Positions 45,076 to 54,701 of a DNA stretch of 64,000 nucleotides are shown here, piece by piece. The DNA comes from a virus. The first letter of the stretch is position 1. Each line of letters starts with the position of its first letter. A program made the position numbers and the translations under genes. The stretch spans positions 1-64,000 of the IMG/VR virus record IMGVR_UViG_3300008107_000014; one strand, given 5' to 3'. The notes below the pieces were generated by a model, which saw only the letters and a program-made list of their open reading frames with translations, was not told the DNA's origin and ran no database searches.

Positions 45076-45887
45076 GTCGTGGTATTTTAATATACGCTCA
45101 TAACAACGAAACGCTCGACTATGTTTCGTTGGCATGTGCATCGGCTAAATTAGCATCGACTCATTTAGGTTATCCCGTGACATTAGTTTCTGACAACGAA
45201 TCTATCAATTCAACTTCGTCATCTTATTCTAAATATTTTGAAACGGTTGTATTAGTTGATAAACCCCACAATCAAAATAAACGTATTGTCAACGGAAGTA
45301 TTTCTTCTTTTTTAAATGGTAATCGATCTTCGGCATGGGATACTACCCCCTATGATCATACTCTTGTAATTGATGCAGACTATTTTACCTTCACAGACAA
45401 ATTAAACAATTATTGGGATATTGATCAAAGTTTTATGATTGCTAGTGCGGCTAATTTTTTTATAGATTCATTAAAGGGGTTTTTAGATAACAAAACATCT
45501 AGTCAAGGACTTCCTTTAAAATGGGCTACCACTCTGATGTTTAAAAAGGATCAGGAATCGAAAATGATCTTTGATCTTGTGGACTCAATTAAATCAAACT
45601 ACCATTATTTTTATAGTCTTTATAACTTTGATAATCGAATATATCGCAACGATATTGCATTCACAATTGCCTGCCATATTCTAAGAGGACATTTAACCGG
45701 ATCAGATTACGAACTTCCTGCAATTAATACGGTATATAGTCAAACCTCAATTATTAGCATTGATCCGGATTCAAAATTAAAATTATTAATTCAGCCTCAT
45801 GATCCTTATATCCTTTCCACAAGTGGCATTGATTTGCATTTTTTAAACAAAGAGGATTTAATGCCTCACTTAGGAAAATTTTTATGA
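45072..45887 (+). CDS. GT-A-type glycosyltransferase-like protein
   Basis: This 271-residue protein has a Rossmann-like start (GILIYAHNNETLDYVSLACASAK, then PVTLVSDNES) and VIDADYF near residue 98-104, where DAD is a DxD-type metal and sugar-nucleotide motif. Downstream are FNYMLF-free helical parts with NDIAFTIACH, as in GT8-like proteins that hold D-A-D and a late N-D/H element. It overlaps both neighbours by ATGA. It is paralogous in plan to the next gene. Sugar donor and acceptor are unknown; the glycosyltransferase call rests on fold pattern and neighbours. Confidence 0.55.
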   Translation: MSRGILIYAHNNETLDYVSLACASAKLASTHLGYPVTLVSDNESINSTSSSYSKYFETVVLVDKPHNQNKRIVNGSISSFLNGNRSSAWDTTPYDHTLVIDADYFTFTDKLNNYWDIDQSFMIASAANFFIDSLKGFLDNKTSSQGLPLKWATTLMFKKDQESKMIFDLVDSIKSNYHYFYSLYNFDNRIYRNDIAFTIACHILRGHLTGSDYELPAINTVYSQTSIISIDPDSKLKLLIQPHDPYILSTSGIDLHFLNKEDLMPHLGKFL

Positions 45888-46732
45888 GCTTTGGATATTT
45901 AATAATTGTTTCCGATAGTTCAACAGCAAATTACCACAGACTTGCTCATGCTCTAGCATTGTCTATTAAAACTACCCAACCTCTAGGATATGATAATGTT
46001 GCAATTGTAACTGACAGTGAAGAATGGCTTCCTATCCTTAGCCATATATGGGCGTTTGATAAAGTTATATTTTGGAATAAAGAAACATACTGGGACGGCC
46101 GATCGCATATGGATGAATTAAGTCCATGGGACTCAACAGTGTGCCTTGATGCGGACATGTTATTTCTTTCGGATTACAGTCACTGGATACAAAAACTTGA
46201 AGAATTTACACCATTATATATTCCGTCAACAGTGACTACATTTAGGGGTGATATAGTTACTAGCGACTATTATCGTCGACTACAAACTTTAAATAACATC
46301 CCTACGCTTTATTCGGCATTCACATATTTTAAAAAAGCTGATCCAATGACAGCAGAATTTTTTAATTTAGTAAGATACATAACTAAATACCCTGATGAGT
46401 TTAGAAATCTATTGTTAAATGTTGATAACGGGGTAGTTTTAGGAACCGACGAAATATTTGGATTAGCTTCAAAAGTCCTAGGACTAACAGATAATATATC
46501 TTTTAGTCTACCGTTTCCTAGAATAGTTCATATGAAATCGCAGATACAAGATTGTATGAATTTAAACGAAGATTGGGTTAATGATTTAAAATTTTCTTTT
46601 GATAGAAGTGCAACTCTAAAAATTGGAAATTATGAACAGACTGATATTGTACATTATGTTAACAAGAAATTAATTACAATTGACGAAATTAATACCTATA
46701 ATAGAATAACACGAAAAAGGATTAAACTATGA
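45884..46732 (+). CDS. GT-A-type glycosyltransferase-like protein
   Basis: This 282-residue protein begins FGYLIIVSDSSTANYHRLA, with VAIVTDSEEW, and VCLDADMLFLSDYS near residue 87, where DAD fits a GT-A metal site. Later SAFTYFKKADP and LGTDEIFGLA agree with a GT8-type layout. It is linked by ATGA to both neighbours. It looks like a distant paralogue of the previous gene. The product probably adds a sugar to a surface glycan or virion protein, by inference. Confidence 0.6.
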   Translation: MSFGYLIIVSDSSTANYHRLAHALALSIKTTQPLGYDNVAIVTDSEEWLPILSHIWAFDKVIFWNKETYWDGRSHMDELSPWDSTVCLDADMLFLSDYSHWIQKLEEFTPLYIPSTVTTFRGDIVTSDYYRRLQTLNNIPTLYSAFTYFKKADPMTAEFFNLVRYITKYPDEFRNLLLNVDNGVVLGTDEIFGLASKVLGLTDNISFSLPFPRIVHMKSQIQDCMNLNEDWVNDLKFSFDRSATLKIGNYEQTDIVHYVNKKLITIDEINTYNRITRKRIKL

Positions 46733-47358
46733 GTTTCCAAGAAAAAGTAGATCAATTTATTAAAGACGCCACTCCGGTTTGGCATATTACCTACAACGAA
46801 GTAAATTATAGAATCTTGGGAATACATCCTAAAGATCCTAGAAATTCTCCAATTCAAAATCCACTACTTAGTGTTCGAGTTAAACCAATTGATGATGATC
46901 AATTATCGTTGGTTGAAGAAATACTAGCTAGAGGAATTTTTAATTATGATGTAGATAAAGATACATTAAAAATTAAATTAAGAGACAGATCTAAATCTGC
47001 TAACGACTACGGTGATTTTGTTAGAATCGAATTTACACCAGATCTAGATCCTACAAATTTAGATACATCTTTGTCAATTTTGTTAGCGCAAAAAGTTTTT
47101 AAGGTTAAATTATTAACAGATGCAGCAGTTGCTAGAGTCTCTTCAATGTTAAACACTCCTGAAGAAGATCCTAAGATGCGATTTTATATTACTGAATATA
47201 ATAATCCCAACAAATTATTGCATCCGATTGTACTTCCAGCTAGAGTACTAGCAGAACAACGAGAAGTTGATATACATTTTGACGGTGCTGATCTTCCTCA
47301 AGATATTAGCATCTACTATATTAAGATCTTTGATAATATTAGATTTGAGGTTCGATGA
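46729..47358 (+). CDS. Unknown protein inside the sugar cluster
   Basis: This 209-residue protein has an alternating charged and beta pattern (YNEVNYRILGIHPKDPRNSP, LLSVRVKPIDDDQLSLVEEILARG, VRIEFTPDLDPTN). No catalytic motif is visible. It is linked to the genes on each side by ATGA, so it is part of the co-translated set. Nothing identifies it as sugar-active; it could be structural. I do not recognise it. Confidence 0.5.
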   Translation: MSFQEKVDQFIKDATPVWHITYNEVNYRILGIHPKDPRNSPIQNPLLSVRVKPIDDDQLSLVEEILARGIFNYDVDKDTLKIKLRDRSKSANDYGDFVRIEFTPDLDPTNLDTSLSILLAQKVFKVKLLTDAAVARVSSMLNTPEEDPKMRFYITEYNNPNKLLHPIVLPARVLAEQREVDIHFDGADLPQDISIYYIKIFDNIRFEVR

Positions 47359-48248
47359 AAGTAATAGAATTTGATACTGTTTTTCTTAGCTATGACGAAC
47401 CAAATGCTGAGAAAAATTATGCAGACTTGTGCAATAAGGTACCTTGGGCTAAACGCATCCATGGTGTTAAGGGCAGTGACAAAGCACATAAGGCAGCAGC
47501 AGACATTGCAGAGACTGAGTGGTTAGTTACTGTAGATGGAGACAATGTTGTTGACTCCGGTTTCTTTGACATGGACCTTGACATGTCAAATCCTAAGATA
47601 CAAGTATATGGCTGGTGTGGGATTAATTCCATTAATGGACTCCAATACGGTAATGGCGGATTAAAAATTTGGCATCGTGACTTTATTAAGAATATGAAGA
47701 CTCACGAAGAAGCAGAGACTCCTCAAGCACAGGTAGATTTTTGTTGGGAAGATGGTTACAAAAATCACCCTAAGACATTTAGTCAAAGCAACATTCATTA
47801 TACTCCATACCAAGCATGGAGAGCAGGGTTCCGAGAAGGTGTTAAGATGACTTTGCTCGACGGAGTTAAAGTTAAACCTACAGAAATCAAACGGTCAGTA
47901 TGGTGGCACAATATACATAGACTTAAGATATGGTCAACAGTTGGTGCTCATGTTGACAACGGTCTATATGCAGTACACGGTGCTAGACTTGGAACATATA
48001 TGACAAACTGCACCGATTGGGATTATGTTCAGGTTAGAGATTTTGAAGTACTTAAAGAAATATACGAACAAAAAGTAAATCATGATAATCTCGAACAAGA
48101 TATAAAAGATCTTGGTTATGAGTTACACACTAAGTTAGGATTTGATTGGCCTTACTTAGATGAAAAACAAAGTAAATTTACCGTGGACATTTATAGAGAA
48201 ACTATGGATCTTTGCGCTACTTATTATTTTCCAGATCGTAATGTATGA
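47355..48248 (+). CDS. Glycosyltransferase-like protein, single domain
   Basis: This 297-residue protein starts VIEFDTVFLSYDEPNAEKNYADL, then RIHGVKGSDKAHKAAADIA and WLVTVDGDNVVD, where DGD is a DxD-type site near residue 60. NGLQYGNGGLKIW and YTPYQAWRAGFREGVK follow. The same blocks appear in the C-terminal domain of the next gene, so the two arose by duplication. The fold plan is GT-A (GT2-like). The sugar and the acceptor are unknown. It overlaps its neighbours by 4 and 8 bases. Confidence 0.55.
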   Translation: MKVIEFDTVFLSYDEPNAEKNYADLCNKVPWAKRIHGVKGSDKAHKAAADIAETEWLVTVDGDNVVDSGFFDMDLDMSNPKIQVYGWCGINSINGLQYGNGGLKIWHRDFIKNMKTHEEAETPQAQVDFCWEDGYKNHPKTFSQSNIHYTPYQAWRAGFREGVKMTLLDGVKVKPTEIKRSVWWHNIHRLKIWSTVGAHVDNGLYAVHGARLGTYMTNCTDWDYVQVRDFEVLKEIYEQKVNHDNLEQDIKDLGYELHTKLGFDWPYLDEKQSKFTVDIYRETMDLCATYYFPDRNV

Positions 48249-49278
48249 TTTATTTTTCATTGATCAAGGTACTCCGTCGTCAACAGAACGATGGCACCTT
48301 TTAAAAAAACAATTTCCTCACGCTCAAAAACGAGCATCGGTGCAAGAAGCACTATCGCATACTTTTACTAAATTTGCTTGGATTGTAGACGACGACTGTG
48401 ATATTAATTATACATTTGATTATGTTGTTCCGGATTGGGACAAACAATATATTCATCGATTTTTACAAGACAATAAAAGCTATCTAGGTGTATACCTGAT
48501 TCCACGTGGAACACAAATTACAAATAGAGAATGGCAGTATCAATTCTTTACCGGTAAGATTAAAGATATTCAGATTAATGCCACTTGCAGTATTCCAAGT
48601 GATGTTGTCTTTATTTCCTACAACGAATCTTTTGCTGATAGAAACTATAAAATGCTTCTTAAAGCCTGTCCTACGGCAAAGCGTGTACACGGTATTAAAG
48701 GCATACATCAAGCGCATATAGAAGCTGCTAAACAAGTTACAACACCAATGTTTTGGGTAGTAGATGCAGATGCAGAACTAGTCGACGACTTTAACTTTGA
48801 TTACTATGTTCCAAAGCACGATAGGGATATTGTTCATGTTTGGAGAAGTCGCAATCTAGTTAACAACTTAGAATACGGCAACGGCGGAGTTAAGTTATTA
48901 CCTACTAACTTAACAATTACAGTCGATGTTAACAGTCCGGACATGACAACTAGCATAAGCAAAAAGTTTAAATCTATGCCAGCAATTAGTAATGTCACTG
49001 CATTTAATGTAGATCCGTTTACAACCTGGCGCAGTGCATTTAGAGAATGTGCGAAATTAAGTAGTCGAACAATTATTGGTCAAGTCAACGATGAAACGCA
49101 GCAGCGTCTTGATGCATGGTGTACTGTTGGTGCAGATAGTGCATTTGGTGAATATGCAATATCAGGAGCCATTGCTGGTCGAGATTACGGTACAACTCAC
49201 AAAGACAACATTACTGCCCTTAAACATATAAATGACTATATGTGGCTAGAGGAGCAATTTAATGCAAGACATAAGTAG
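48241..49278 (+). CDS. Glycosyltransferase-like protein with two related domains
   Basis: The best start is ATG 48241, overlapping the previous stop by eight bases; a longer open frame from 48160 would add a hydrophobic run encoded on the previous gene and is unlikely. The 345-residue product has an N-terminal partial domain with FAWIVDDDCDINY near residue 45 and a C-terminal domain with VFISYNESFADRNYKMLLKACP, RVHGIKGIHQAHIEAAKQV and WVVDADAELVDD near residue 180. The C-terminal half is homologous to the preceding protein. Two DxD-like sites suggest a bidomain enzyme or one active and one decayed domain. Confidence 0.6.
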   Translation: MYDLFFIDQGTPSSTERWHLLKKQFPHAQKRASVQEALSHTFTKFAWIVDDDCDINYTFDYVVPDWDKQYIHRFLQDNKSYLGVYLIPRGTQITNREWQYQFFTGKIKDIQINATCSIPSDVVFISYNESFADRNYKMLLKACPTAKRVHGIKGIHQAHIEAAKQVTTPMFWVVDADAELVDDFNFDYYVPKHDRDIVHVWRSRNLVNNLEYGNGGVKLLPTNLTITVDVNSPDMTTSISKKFKSMPAISNVTAFNVDPFTTWRSAFRECAKLSSRTIIGQVNDETQQRLDAWCTVGADSAFGEYAISGAIAGRDYGTTHKDNITALKHINDYMWLEEQFNARHK

Positions 49279-50626
49279 AATCAAAAAGTTCATTCCAATA
49301 ATGGAAGAAATTTCTCCTACATTTTGCATGGCCAAGTGGCATCACACTACTATCTACTTACAAACAGGAGAGACACATAGTTGTTATCATCCTGCTCCTC
49401 ATGCAATTCCGTTAAAAGAGATTATGATTAATCCTAACGCATTGCATAACACACAACAAAAAATTTCAGAAAGAGCTGCAATGGTTGCAGGAGAAAAACC
49501 CGCAGGTTGTAACTATTGTTGGAATATCGAATCTTTAGGTGATGAGTATATAAGTGATCGTAAAGAACGTAATGCCAGCATTTATACCGATCAAAGATTT
49601 GCCGATATAAAACAATCTCCATTAAAGCCAGTTAACCCGCAGTACATTGAAATTAGTTTTGGCAATGAATGTAATTTTAAATGTGGATATTGTCATCCAA
49701 AGCATAGCAGTGCCTACTACAAAGAGATCAAAGACTTTGGTCCGTATGACATGGTTAAAAATCATCGTAATGATATCGATTGGTTTCAAATCAATGAAGA
49801 GGAATCTAATCCTTATGTTGCAGCCTGGTGGGAGTGGTGGCCAGAGGTTCGTAAGTCATTAACAATCTTACGTATCACAGGTGGTGAACCATTATTGCAA
49901 AAAAGTACATGGAAGTTATTAGAAGATTTAGAAAATAATCCACTGCCAGATTTAGAATTAAACATTAACAGTAACTTTGGTGTTAAGCCTATTCTTATCG
50001 ATCGACTTGTAGAAAAAGTTAATAGTCTAGTTAGTAATAAAAAAATTAAAGATTTTAAAATATTTACAAGCATTGACACTTGGGGTAAACCGGCTGAGTA
50101 TATTCGCACTGGATTAGATTTAGAATTATGGGAACGTAATTTAGATACCTATCTAACTAAAACTAATATGCCAATTACATTTATGATAACATTTAACATT
50201 TTATCAGTTACCAGTTTCCAACTGTTGTTAGAAAAGATTTTAGAATGGCGTGTTAAGTACAACGGCACTGATCAAAACAAATGGCAACGTATTCGATTCG
50301 ATACTCCTTTTCTAAAAGAACCACTACAGTACGACATGAATATCTTACCTAAAGAAGAATTTATGTCGTATATGTACAGTCATTTGCAATACATTAAAGA
50401 CAATCTAAATGACACCGATAGATCAAAATTTAGTGACCTTGAATATGAGAAGTTTTTACGTGTTGTTAAGTACATGGAAACTACTAACTATAGTGAAGAA
50501 AAGATAGTAGAAGGTCGTCGAGATTTTTTTAATTGGTTTGTTGAATATGATCGCAGACGCAATGTCTCATTTTTAGAAACATTTCCAGAGCTTGCTGATT
50601 TTTTTATTAATTGTAAAAATGTCTAA
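49262..50626 (+). CDS. Radical SAM protein (twitch/SPASM-type)
   Basis: This 454-residue protein carries CNFKCGYC (C137, C141, C144), the CX3CX2C site that binds the 4Fe-4S cluster with S-adenosylmethionine, and GGEPLL near residue 207. An upstream CNYCWNIESLGDEY pattern near residue 82 occurs in phage and bacterial twitch-type radical SAM proteins. The start ATG 49262 follows GAGGAGCAATTTA and overlaps the previous gene by 17 bases. Radical SAM enzymes catalyse difficult C-H chemistry; the substrate here is unknown, but position in a sugar cluster suggests a sugar, a nucleotide-sugar or a peptide target. The fold call is firm. Confidence 0.8.
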   Translation: MQDISRIKKFIPIMEEISPTFCMAKWHHTTIYLQTGETHSCYHPAPHAIPLKEIMINPNALHNTQQKISERAAMVAGEKPAGCNYCWNIESLGDEYISDRKERNASIYTDQRFADIKQSPLKPVNPQYIEISFGNECNFKCGYCHPKHSSAYYKEIKDFGPYDMVKNHRNDIDWFQINEEESNPYVAAWWEWWPEVRKSLTILRITGGEPLLQKSTWKLLEDLENNPLPDLELNINSNFGVKPILIDRLVEKVNSLVSNKKIKDFKIFTSIDTWGKPAEYIRTGLDLELWERNLDTYLTKTNMPITFMITFNILSVTSFQLLLEKILEWRVKYNGTDQNKWQRIRFDTPFLKEPLQYDMNILPKEEFMSYMYSHLQYIKDNLNDTDRSKFSDLEYEKFLRVVKYMETTNYSEEKIVEGRRDFFNWFVEYDRRRNVSFLETFPELADFFINCKNV

Positions 50627-51923
50627 AAAAATAAATTTAGTATATGAATGGATCGGGCCTCGGGGCCCAATAACGAATAATCGAGTGCCTACGCTAATTG
50701 ATATAGCAACAGCCGCTACTGGCGAAAGTTTTGAGAATTCCGGTTACAAACATGATCTGCATCAGCGTCCGCATTTCTATCGACGATTCACTGGACTTGT
50801 TAATTATGTTCCTGCATTTGATGCTGATGTATCGCCGTTCTTATACGAGTTAAATTTTCATAATTATCATTATCGAGATATTCTTAATGCGTTTAATCAC
50901 AATGACGGATTGATTGAAAATGCTAGTCCTAGCAGAAATATTATAACACTCATTAAAGAAAAAAAAGGTTATGTGTTGGTAACTTTATTGTATGAAGGGT
51001 TCTTAGACGATTTATTTTTAAAAGGATTAACTGAATATTTTTCTAGAAAAAACATTCCGTTAACACAGATCGTTTATGTTTCGAATTGTTATAATGGACA
51101 GGAAGTCTACGAAAATTTTTGTAAAAGAAATAATATTCTTCCAGAAATAAAAACGGAATATCTTCCAGTATTTAGAATTGATAAAACTGATATTGCATTA
51201 ATTTTGAATACTAATATTTCTTATAGTACAGCCCCAAAGAAAAAACTGTTCCTTTGTTTTAATCGAAGACATACAGAGCATAGAATTTTATTCTATATTA
51301 TGATGTCAAAATTGCAATTAATTGATAGGTGTTTTTATAGCATGAGCAAAGAACACCCCGGGTCAGAACAGCCATTTATTGAAAATGCAAAAAATTTAAG
51401 TTCTAAGTACAAAGAACTTTACATTCTAGATAATGACATTACGGTTGCAGATGCACAACTTCCATTAATACTTGATACTGGTGATTTTAGTAAGTATCCT
51501 ATGGAAATTGGAATAGATGATGTAAAGCCGTTCTATGATAATAGCTATATTAATATTGTAATGGAAACATATTTTTTTAATAACATCATCCACATAACTG
51601 AAAAAACATATAAGCCAATTGCATTCATGCAACCTTTTATTATGTTTGCCGCACCCAATGGTTTACAGCATATTAAGGATATGGGATTTAAAACATTTAA
51701 TCAATTCTGGGACGAAAGCTACGATAGCGAAACTGACCACATAATTAGATTTTTAAAAATTGCTCAAGAAATTAGAAAAATATCAAACTGGTCGCAAGAA
51801 ACACTTGATCAGTTTGCAAAAGATGTCCGACCTATTCTAGAATTCAATAGGGAACATCTTAAAAATATGAAAGACATTGAAGTAGATCAGTTTGTTGAAA
51901 AATACGGAGTAGAAGGACAATGA
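50619..51923 (+). CDS. TEK-motif glycosyltransferase-like protein, paralogue 1
   Basis: The start is probably ATG 50619 (MSKKINLVYEW), overlapping the previous stop; TTG 50592 is less likely. The 434-residue product has LFLCFNRRHTEHRILFYIMM near the middle and, near the C-terminus, HITEKTYKPIAFMQPFIMF, then LQHIKDMGFKTFNQFWDESYD. This block recurs in two more genes of the cluster (52872, 55293). Its TEK...KPI...PF layout resembles the sugar-nucleotide-binding half of GT10-type fucosyltransferases (TEK...AL...PVY), though I cannot prove it. ATGA links it to the epimerase gene. Confidence 0.5.
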   Translation: MSKKINLVYEWIGPRGPITNNRVPTLIDIATAATGESFENSGYKHDLHQRPHFYRRFTGLVNYVPAFDADVSPFLYELNFHNYHYRDILNAFNHNDGLIENASPSRNIITLIKEKKGYVLVTLLYEGFLDDLFLKGLTEYFSRKNIPLTQIVYVSNCYNGQEVYENFCKRNNILPEIKTEYLPVFRIDKTDIALILNTNISYSTAPKKKLFLCFNRRHTEHRILFYIMMSKLQLIDRCFYSMSKEHPGSEQPFIENAKNLSSKYKELYILDNDITVADAQLPLILDTGDFSKYPMEIGIDDVKPFYDNSYINIVMETYFFNNIIHITEKTYKPIAFMQPFIMFAAPNGLQHIKDMGFKTFNQFWDESYDSETDHIIRFLKIAQEIRKISNWSQETLDQFAKDVRPILEFNREHLKNMKDIEVDQFVEKYGVEGQ

Positions 51924-52882
51924 AAAAAATATTAGTATGTGGCGCTGGGGGATTTATTGGCAGTCATTTAGTAACAAGTTTAAAACAACAAGGGCATTAT
52001 GTAATTGGTGCTGATTTAAAATATCCCCAATTTAATGAGATTAATGCAGATGAGTTTTATATTAGAGATCTCCGAGATCCTAATACTGTAGCAAATTTAA
52101 TTACAGAAGATTTAGATGAAGTATATCAACTTGCGGCCGATATGGGCGGCGCCGGATTTATTTCTACAGGCGATAACGATGCTGACATCATGCACAATTC
52201 CGCAATGATTAATCTTAACATTGCAAGTGAAATGACAAAAAAAGGTGTAAAGAAAGTATTTTATACAAGCAGTGCATGTGTTTATCCAGAGCATAATCAA
52301 GAAGACCCAGATAATCCGTTATGCAGTGAAGATAGTGTATACCCTGCTGATCCCGATAGTGAATATGGATGGGAAAAGTTATTCAGCGAAAGAATTTATC
52401 TTGCATATGCTAAAAATCATGGTCTTGATATTCGTATTGCCCGCTTACATAATATATATGGTCCGCAGGGTTCGTGGAATGACGGAAGAGAAAAAGCTCC
52501 CGCAGCTCTGTGCAGAAAAGTTGCAATGTGTGCCACTGGTGGAAATATTGAAGTTTGGGGACCAGGTATACAGACACGTAGTTTCTTATACATTGACGAA
52601 TGTATCAAAGGTATCCATAAGTTAATGGACAGTGATGTTAAACAGCCAATTAATCTAGGCAGCGAAAGATTAATTAGTATCAATGAGCTAGTTGAGTTAA
52701 TTTCTAAAATTGCAGACAAGGAAATTACTGTAGTAAACATTGAAGGTCCGAGGGGGGTTATGGGAAGAAATAGTCATAATAAATTAATTAAAGAATTATT
52801 AAATTGGACACCAAATGAGGACCTAGAGTATGGTATGGAACAAACATATATCTGGATTAAGGAACAAGTTGATGCTTTATAG
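51920..52882 (+). CDS. GDP-mannose 3,5-epimerase-like enzyme
   Basis: This 320-residue short-chain reductase-type epimerase has the NAD site GAGGFIG (residues 8-14), LAADMGG (71-77), the catalytic set SSACVYPE (C120), YGWEK (Y149, K153) and REKAPAALCRK. The YxxxK and Cys positions and the phrases HNIYGP and TRSF..IDECI closely follow plant GDP-mannose 3,5-epimerase (GME), which turns GDP-D-mannose into GDP-L-galactose and GDP-L-gulose. Spacing from the Cys to the Tyr (29 residues) equals that in plant GME. The role here is probably supply of an activated sugar for the transferases around it. It overlaps neighbours by ATGA and 11 bases. Related GDP-fucose or UDP-sugar enzymes are less likely given the Cys and the GME-type phrases. 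Confidence 0.85.
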   Translation: MKKILVCGAGGFIGSHLVTSLKQQGHYVIGADLKYPQFNEINADEFYIRDLRDPNTVANLITEDLDEVYQLAADMGGAGFISTGDNDADIMHNSAMINLNIASEMTKKGVKKVFYTSSACVYPEHNQEDPDNPLCSEDSVYPADPDSEYGWEKLFSERIYLAYAKNHGLDIRIARLHNIYGPQGSWNDGREKAPAALCRKVAMCATGGNIEVWGPGIQTRSFLYIDECIKGIHKLMDSDVKQPINLGSERLISINELVELISKIADKEITVVNIEGPRGVMGRNSHNKLIKELLNWTPNEDLEYGMEQTYIWIKEQVDAL

Positions 52883-54020
52883 TAAAACAGGAAAGTTTCA
52901 TCACATCAAATATAACTGTGTTGCTACACTAGATAACTGGTCTCCAAACGACCCTGGAATATTCTATCATCATTTTTATGATGATCAACAACACGGTGTT
53001 AGATTTGCCAATTGTCTCGACGAAGTTCATTGGGAATATTTAAGAAATAATCCGTCTGCAAAACTGTTGCACGAAAATTGTGGCGAAACATTTAATATGC
53101 TATTTGTTGATGAGATATCAGAACTAATAGCTAATCACAACATTAATCCTTCTCAAATTTTTATTATTGTAGCCGATGAGTTACATAAATCTTTTTTAGT
53201 AACAAATTTGATTAGCCGAGACATTAACGGAGTTAATATTGAAATTTATAATTTTCTAATGAGTAAGGTATCAATGGATTCTTTTGATGTGCCTATTATT
53301 AAAAAATTTAGCGTATTGAGTCGTAACTATCGATCTTCTCGACTGCAACTGTATTGCAAATTGTTAGAGGCAGATTTATTAGACCAATTTTTATATTCGT
53401 TCTACAATATTCATCCATATGAAAAAACTATATTCTCTGTAAAAGATATGATATTAGATTTGCAGAATGCAACGGTGCCGGTAACTGATAAAATTATAGA
53501 GTGGTTATACGGTGTGCCTTATTCTATTAGCACCACTGATAATGTTTACGATAAGTGGGCCGATGTTACATATCAAACAGTAGCATCAGCTGATTTTCAT
53601 ATCATTATTGAAACATTCTTTGATCCGTTTTTAAGCCACATTAACGGAAAATATAAAAAAGGATATGCTCCTAATTTTATAACAGAAAAATTATATAAAC
53701 CTATTGCTTGTAAAAAACCATTTATTGTATTTGGTCCACAGTATATGCTTGAGGATCTACAATCGATGGGCTATAAAACATTCGATAGATTTATAAACGA
53801 ATCGTATGATATAGAAGAATCTCCCGAAAAACGTCTTGATATGATAGTTGACGAAATTAAGAAAATACTAGCTTTGCCAAAAGACGAATATCAAAATATT
53901 GTAAATAGTATGCAGGATATTTGCAATTATAATTATAATGTGTTAGCCGCTCAGAAAAATTACACTATTACAAATCCAGCATTTACTTTTATAAAAGATA
54001 ATACAGGATGGAAATACTAA
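52872..54020 (+). CDS. TEK-motif glycosyltransferase-like protein, paralogue 2
   Basis: ATG 52872 (MLYSKTGKFHH) follows AAGGAACAAGTTG and is preferred over GTG or ATG positions upstream. The 382-residue product has NFITEKLYKPIACKKPFIVFG near residue 275, then LEDLQSMGYKTFDRFINESYD, matching the block in paralogues 1 and 3. The N-terminal half is different and may bind the acceptor. It overlaps the epimerase gene by 11 bases and the oxygenase gene by 13. Glycosyltransferase function is inferred from the block and context. Confidence 0.5.
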   Translation: MLYSKTGKFHHIKYNCVATLDNWSPNDPGIFYHHFYDDQQHGVRFANCLDEVHWEYLRNNPSAKLLHENCGETFNMLFVDEISELIANHNINPSQIFIIVADELHKSFLVTNLISRDINGVNIEIYNFLMSKVSMDSFDVPIIKKFSVLSRNYRSSRLQLYCKLLEADLLDQFLYSFYNIHPYEKTIFSVKDMILDLQNATVPVTDKIIEWLYGVPYSISTTDNVYDKWADVTYQTVASADFHIIIETFFDPFLSHINGKYKKGYAPNFITEKLYKPIACKKPFIVFGPQYMLEDLQSMGYKTFDRFINESYDIEESPEKRLDMIVDEIKKILALPKDEYQNIVNSMQDICNYNYNVLAAQKNYTITNPAFTFIKDNTGWKY

Positions 54021-54700
54021 ACTTTTTTAAAAATTTATCTAATACTGATAACTTAGCTGCTCAGTATACATCTGCAACTCCGCTGCCTCACGTAATTGTA
54101 GATAACTTCTTGCCGGATGAAATTTTTAAAAATTTATGTACAGACATTCGACAGTATCCTCCTAATAAATGGATTGTTAAACAGTTAAGCGATACTAGCG
54201 GAATTCGAAAAGAAGCAAGAGATTTTAACGATTCATATACTCTGCAAAACATTATGCTTAATCTTACTGGCCATAATTTTGTATCTTGGATGAATAAAAT
54301 AACCGGCGCTACTAATATAATTCCCGATCTCCATCATCTTGGCGCAGGATTAACAGCAGCACCTTCTGGTGCAACACTAGGGCTTCATGTTGATTTTAAT
54401 TGGAACGATACTTTAAAATTAAACAGAAAATTTAATTTAATTTTCTACGCAAATGATTCGTGGGAAGATTCGTGGAATGGTGAATTAGAGTTTTGGAATA
54501 AAGAAGGAACAAGTTGCCTTTATACAATTAAGCCAACTCCTAATAGATTGGTATTTTGGGAGTATGAGCAAGAATTAATACACGGATTTACAAAACCGTT
54601 AGCTTGTCCAGCCGGCGTTGAACGATTAAATTTAATGACAATTTACTATACAAGTAATGCATCGCCGACATCGGATCCTCATAAGTCTCGATTTTATTAA
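54008..54700 (+). CDS. 2OG-Fe(II) oxygenase (prolyl hydroxylase type)
   Basis: This 230-residue protein opens with LPHVIVDNFLPDEIFKNLC, a usual entry for phage 2OG-Fe(II) oxygenases. The motif set is complete: H-x-D in LGLHVDFNWN near residue 127, WNGELEFW, the second His in ELIHGFTKPL near residue 190, and Arg in GVERLNLMTIYY as 2-oxoglutarate ligand. Such enzymes hydroxylate amino acid side chains, sugars or small molecules. It sits in the sugar cluster and overlaps the previous gene by 13 bases. The substrate is unknown. Confidence 0.8.
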   Translation: MEILNFFKNLSNTDNLAAQYTSATPLPHVIVDNFLPDEIFKNLCTDIRQYPPNKWIVKQLSDTSGIRKEARDFNDSYTLQNIMLNLTGHNFVSWMNKITGATNIIPDLHHLGAGLTAAPSGATLGLHVDFNWNDTLKLNRKFNLIFYANDSWEDSWNGELEFWNKEGTSCLYTIKPTPNRLVFWEYEQELIHGFTKPLACPAGVERLNLMTIYYTSNASPTSDPHKSRFY

Positions 54701-54701
54701 T

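Noticed and set aside
48160-48240. Longer start with a hydrophobic signal-like segment for the two-domain glycosyltransferase
   Set aside because: It lies fully on the coding sequence of the previous gene; ATG 48241 fits the close overlap style of the cluster.
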